Of a DNA stretch of 8,531 bases, positions 5,078 through 8,531 are shown one piece after another. The DNA comes from a bacterium (GTDB taxonomy: Bacteria > Bdellovibrionota_C > UBA2361 > SZUA-149), in the NCBI GenBank assembly GCA_003230795.1, contig QIGM01000396.1:1-8531 (forward strand), in the 5' to 3' direction. Below the pieces are notes generated by a model, which was not told the origin of the DNA, searched no databases, and worked only from the letters and a program-made list of their open reading frames with translations. The first letter of the stretch is position 1, and each line of letters starts with the position of its first letter. Both the position numbers and the translations under genes were made by a program.

Positions 5078-7726
5078 TTGAAGCTTCTCCAGCGCTACAT
5101 CCTCTATGTCACGCTATTCGCCCTGGCCTTCCTCTGCCTTGGGTACTTCGCCTACAATCGTTCCAAGTCAGGACTTGAGTCACGAGTCCGAATATCTACC
5201 CTCGCTTCAGCGACAACTCTCGCCAATGAAATTCAATCGTATATCGACTCCCACGTGATGGTGAAACAAAGACTCGCGAAGAGTCGAGAATTGAGAGATC
5301 TTCTTTCGTTTCAAAACGCAGAAAACGATCCGGCGCGCCTTTCATCGAATCGAGATTCTTTTCAAAGTTTTTTGGAGAGCTTCGTCAGTGAATTTCTGCC
5401 ACTCGACAATCAGCACACGGATCAATTTTCTGCTAATCTAGAGATCTTGAATCTAAACCGCACAGTTGTCTTCTCTGCGTACCAAGCTTCACATCCCGAA
5501 CGAATCAGCGACGATAAATGGAATCAAGTTCTCCGCATCGGAAGCACATTTATTGAAGGCGCAGAAAAAAACAATACGCTCACTTTACTTCTTCGCATCG
5601 ACAACATGCGTGGACATTCTCTCGGCGTTATGCGCACAGAAGTTTCGACCCTAAGAATGGCACAAATCTTGGAAAACCATCTCAAACACTGGACTCAATT
5701 TGGCCTGAGCAGACTTTCAATCCGAGGAGTACGATCTGAGGTCTTTCGCGCCGAACGAGAAATCGGCATCACCGACGCCTTACGTCTCGAAAACAAGTTG
5801 GACTTCACTGGGCTCTCTGAACAGCTAGGCTGGAGTCTAGTCAGTTTCTACGCGAACGACGGCATTTTTCTGGAACTCTATCAACTGAGAAATGCCGTGG
5901 CTCTTATCTCTCTTATCGCGGCGGGAATGGCAATATGGGTCGGCTTTACTTTTTCGCGACGCCTCACAATGGATCTTCAAATGCTTATCTTTGCGACTGA
6001 AAAAGTCGCGGATGGTGATCTTTCTGAGCGTCTACTTCACTCGAAGTTTCCTGAACTCACTCGACTCGGAGATGCCTTCAATCGAATGCTCGCAGAGCTT
6101 GCAAGTTCCAAGGACACGCTTAGTCGTCAAGGAGAGCTTTTAAAGGCCACTGGTGAAATGGCTAAAATTGGCGGTTGGGAATTAGACCTAGAGAGCAAGA
6201 CTCTACTCTGGTCTGAAGAGGTTGCCCGAATTCACGAACTCGAAACCCAATCCCCACCAAGTCCGAAAGAAATGCTCCAATTTTACCCAGGCAAGGCGAA
6301 GGACTTCATCGCTAAGTCCATGACCTCACTCGTGCGAAATAACGAAGCGTTTGATATCGAAATACCGTTCATGAGCGCGAAAGGAACCTATCGCTGGGTT
6401 CGCTCGAAAGCTCGTCCAGTCGTAGAGAAAGGTCGTGTAGTCAAAATTTTAGGCACATTTCAAGATATCACTGATCTAAAAAATTCAGAATTGAAAATTC
6501 GAGAAGCGAAATCGAATGCAGACAAGCTGGCCGCACAAGCGCTTGAAGCAAGCCTAGCGAAGAGCCAATTCTTAGCAAATATGAGTCACGAGCTACGAAC
6601 TCCTATGAATGGAGTGATCGGCATGGCAGAAGTCTTGTTGGAATCCCCGCTGAACCAAGACCAACGCTCTTTGATAGACGCGCTAAAAGAATCTGCGTTT
6701 ACTCTAGTCGATCTGCTGAACGATATTCTCGACTCCTCAAAGATAGAGGCAGGAAAGCTCTCGATTTCCGCGATTGAATTTAATCCAGAGCAGCATTTTT
6801 CTCGACTAGACACGCTCTTCCAAGCCTACGCCTCAAAGAAAGGCGTAGAGCTCTCCTACTTCATCAGCTCGGAAATTCCAAAATCGCTTGAAGGAGACCC
6901 GGAACGTATCAGTCAAATCGTAACGAACTTCCTTTCAAATGCTATTAAGTTTACAGATGAAGGCGGAAAGGTGGGTCTCAACATTGAGATATCGCGGGAA
7001 GATGAACACGAGTGTGAGCTAGTGTTTTCGGTCAGCGACACAGGGATCGGGGTGAGTAAGAAGAATCAACAACTAATATTTGAGGCTTTCTCACAGGAAG
7101 ATTCTTCAACGACGCGTCTCTACGGTGGCACGGGTCTTGGACTATCGATCTCTCGAGAACTCGCAAGTCTGCTCGGAGGTCGATTAGAAATAGAAAGTGA
7201 GAAAAATGTCGGCAGCACGTTTAAATTTTTCTGCCCCCTAAAACGCATAGTTTCGAGCGACAAGCCTGATGCTATCGCCGTTCACGAGACTGTGCTATTT
7301 CCCGAGAAAAAGCTGAAAATCCTGGTCGCTGAAGACAATCTTGTTAATCAAAAAGTTGTAACTCGTTTGCTAGAAAATAGAGGACATGAGGTCGCTGTCG
7401 CTTGCAACGGAAAGGAGGCAGTAGAGACTGCCGCTGAATTAGAGTTTGATGTAATTCTGATGGATCTTCAAATGCCCGTAATGAACGGCGAAGAAGCCGT
7501 GAGAATAATTCGAGAGAAGGAGAATGGCCGGAAGACTCCTATCATCGCGCTAACGGCATACGCCTCGCTGGAGGACAGAGCCCGTTGCCTAGAAAACGGC
7601 ATGGACGAATACGTCACAAAGCCAGTTCGAAAATCTGAGCTTTTCGAGGCTATTGCAAAGGTAATTCGCTCTAATGTCACTCAAGAAGATGTCTCATCTC
7701 GTTCCGAACCTCATCCCAGCTCATAA
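5078..7726 (+). CDS. Membrane-bound hybrid sensor histidine kinase (Cache-like/HAMP/PAS/HisKA/HATPase/REC)
   Basis: An 882-residue hybrid sensor kinase. Order: membrane helix 7-27; extracytoplasmic sensor 28-265, whose helical start (TLANEIQSYIDS) resembles Cache domains; helix 271-291; HAMP about 292-345; PAS about 360-468 (GGWELD to GTFQDITD); a coiled linker; HisKA with phospho-acceptor His504 in SHELRTPMNG; HATPase with the N box NFLSNAIKFT (617-626), DTGIG (654-658), FEAFSQ (669-673 region) and GGTGLGLS (683-690); and a receiver about 746-865 with acidic Asp753, phospho-acceptor Asp796 in MDLQMP, Thr826 and Lys848. All catalytic positions are intact, so autophosphorylation and transfer to its own receiver are expected. 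No Hpt domain or separate response regulator follows, so the output partner is elsewhere. The start is TTG at 5078, because the first helix begins seven residues later, an in-frame stop lies at 5018 and the next in-frame ATG (residue 61) would remove the first helix. No clear ribosome binding site precedes it. The signal is unknown. Confidence 0.92.
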   Translation: MKLLQRYILYVTLFALAFLCLGYFAYNRSKSGLESRVRISTLASATTLANEIQSYIDSHVMVKQRLAKSRELRDLLSFQNAENDPARLSSNRDSFQSFLESFVSEFLPLDNQHTDQFSANLEILNLNRTVVFSAYQASHPERISDDKWNQVLRIGSTFIEGAEKNNTLTLLLRIDNMRGHSLGVMRTEVSTLRMAQILENHLKHWTQFGLSRLSIRGVRSEVFRAEREIGITDALRLENKLDFTGLSEQLGWSLVSFYANDGIFLELYQLRNAVALISLIAAGMAIWVGFTFSRRLTMDLQMLIFATEKVADGDLSERLLHSKFPELTRLGDAFNRMLAELASSKDTLSRQGELLKATGEMAKIGGWELDLESKTLLWSEEVARIHELETQSPPSPKEMLQFYPGKAKDFIAKSMTSLVRNNEAFDIEIPFMSAKGTYRWVRSKARPVVEKGRVVKILGTFQDITDLKNSELKIREAKSNADKLAAQALEASLAKSQFLANMSHELRTPMNGVIGMAEVLLESPLNQDQRSLIDALKESAFTLVDLLNDILDSSKIEAGKLSISAIEFNPEQHFSRLDTLFQAYASKKGVELSYFISSEIPKSLEGDPERISQIVTNFLSNAIKFTDEGGKVGLNIEISREDEHECELVFSVSDTGIGVSKKNQQLIFEAFSQEDSSTTRLYGGTGLGLSISRELASLLGGRLEIESEKNVGSTFKFFCPLKRIVSSDKPDAIAVHETVLFPEKKLKILVAEDNLVNQKVVTRLLENRGHEVAVACNGKEAVETAAELEFDVILMDLQMPVMNGEEAVRIIREKENGRKTPIIALTAYASLEDRARCLENGMDEYVTKPVRKSELFEAIAKVIRSNVTQEDVSSRSEPHPSS

Positions 7727-7728
7727 CT

Positions 7729-7744
7729 GAAGAGAACCCTCTTC
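7729..7744 (+). repeat. Short hairpin between the kinase gene and lpxD
   Basis: GAAGAG and CTCTTC flank AACC, two bases after the kinase stop. The stem is only 6 bp and no T run follows, so it is a weak candidate at most for pausing or transcript-end processing between the two genes. Confidence 0.25.
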
Positions 7745-7777
7745 CAAAACCCAAGATCATTGAGTAGAGTGCCACAT

Positions 7778-8531
7778 ATGATTTACTCTGCTCGTGAAAA
7801 TACTGTTCCCCTGCAAGATATTGCTTCTGCAATTGGCGCTTCCGTTACCGGTGAGGCCTTAGAGGTCTCGATAAGCGGAATTTGTTCATTAGAAGAACAA
7901 CGCCCCGCTTGCATAACATTCTCCACTCTTAAAAGTGCCGAAGCTGTAACAGAGATAATAGAGAAGGCGACAGCCGCAGCGCTCATCCTTCGAGACTCCC
8001 TAGAAGGTGAGATCAAAGATTCGAGAATACCGCTCCTATTCGTCTCCGAACCACTACCTGCGATGGTAGGTCTCATTCCGCAGTTTTTCTCCCACGAACA
8101 GCCTTCGACTGGTGGTACTTCGATTGGGATAAGTCCAAAAGCCGATATTGATCCAAGTGCAGAGATTGGTGAAAACGTAAGTATTGGCGCTTTCGCAAGT
8201 ATCGGCGCGCGGGTTCGAATCGGCGAGGGTGCCTGCATTTATCCCCAGGTAACCATTTATCCCGATGCGATAATTGGCGATGGAGCAGTTGTACACGCCG
8301 GAGCGACGATTCGTGAACGATGCGAGCTAGGGGAGGGATGCGTAATTCAAAATGGCGCCGTTGTCGGCGCTGATGGCTTTGGCTACTTCCCTACACCTGC
8401 TGGACTTAAGCCCGTACCGCAAATTGGCATCACAAAGCTTGGTAAAGAGGTCGACATCGGTGCAAACAGTTGCATCGATCGCGCAACGCTGGGAACAACT
8501 TCAATCGGGAACAATAGTAAAATCGATAATC
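7778..8531 (+). CDS. lpxD: UDP-3-O-acylglucosamine N-acyltransferase LpxD, 3'-truncated by window edge
   Basis: The frame is open for 251 codons to the right edge. LpxD adds the second hydroxyacyl chain, from acyl-ACP, to the 2-amino group of UDP-3-O-acylglucosamine, the third step of lipid A synthesis in the cytoplasm. Residues 1 to about 105 form the uridine-binding N-terminal domain (DIASAIGASVTGE, then SISGICSLEE and ITFST). Hexapeptide repeats of a left-handed beta helix follow from about 115 (ISPKADIDPSAEIGENVSIG onward). The LpxD signature GAVVGADGFGY (193-203) and VPQIG (213-217) are present. The window ends in KIDN, just before the segment that carries the catalytic His of the family (Q-I-A-H-N in E. 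coli), so that residue cannot be checked. ATG 7778 has only a weak GAGTAGAG (7762-7769) ahead; GTG at 7769 is a less likely alternative. It starts 51 bases after the kinase gene. The usual partners (bamA, skp, fabZ, lpxA) are not in view and could lie to the right. Confidence 0.95.
   Translation, partial: MIYSARENTVPLQDIASAIGASVTGEALEVSISGICSLEEQRPACITFSTLKSAEAVTEIIEKATAAALILRDSLEGEIKDSRIPLLFVSEPLPAMVGLIPQFFSHEQPSTGGTSIGISPKADIDPSAEIGENVSIGAFASIGARVRIGEGACIYPQVTIYPDAIIGDGAVVHAGATIRERCELGEGCVIQNGAVVGADGFGYFPTPAGLKPVPQIGITKLGKEVDIGANSCIDRATLGTTSIGNNSKIDN

Noticed and set aside
7783..8296. Minus-strand frames of 151 and 80 residues at the right end
   Set aside because: They lie antisense to lpxD, whose hexapeptide repeats and signature motif are unmistakable; the repetitive Ile/Ser/Pro pattern is the reverse reading of those repeats.

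Overview
The window comes from a Gram-negative bacterium. It carries the start of lpxD (lipid A synthesis), an exosortase/EpsI pair (a system for sorting proteins to the cell surface) and a membrane-bound hybrid histidine kinase. Base composition is close to even. The phylum cannot be fixed from sequence alone; a proteobacterial or related deep-branching lineage would fit. No rRNA, tRNA, CRISPR array, insertion sequence or phage gene is visible.

Left part (1-2143) is transcribed leftward. A partial gene running off the left edge (1-522) encodes a serine-hydrolase-like protein with an Ala-Tyr-Ser-Gln-Gly nucleophile elbow. A TATAAT box and a small dyad lie just upstream of it. Next comes a transcription unit with a strong ribosome binding site at 995-1000 and a convincing terminator at 723-765, but no intact gene of useful size between them. 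Instead there is a start codon, a 25-codon frame, then an acidic reading frame interrupted by stops, which looks like a decayed small acidic gene. A 14-bp perfect palindrome (1066-1099) precedes it. A two-helix membrane protein of unknown function (1268-2143) follows, with its own terminator (1208-1253).

The divergent intergenic region (2144-2643) holds two small dyads and one short AYNAG-containing frame, but no confident gene.

Right part (2644-8531) is transcribed rightward. An exosortase (2644-3567) overlaps an EpsI-family partner (3564-4208) by 4 bases. A beta-carbonic anhydrase starts 34 bases later and is probably in the same operon. After a 214-base gap with a very stable GAAA-capped hairpin comes an 882-residue hybrid sensor kinase: a Cache-like extracytoplasmic sensor, HAMP, PAS, HisKA, HATPase and a receiver. 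lpxD begins 51 bases after it and runs off the right edge. The exosortase and EpsI should act together at the inner membrane on proteins with a C-terminal sorting tag. No tagged substrate or polysaccharide gene is in the window. The carbonic anhydrase, kinase and LpxD have no obvious mechanistic tie to that pair.

Both edge genes (1-522 minus and 7778-8531 plus) are partial. All functional calls rest on motif reading by eye.
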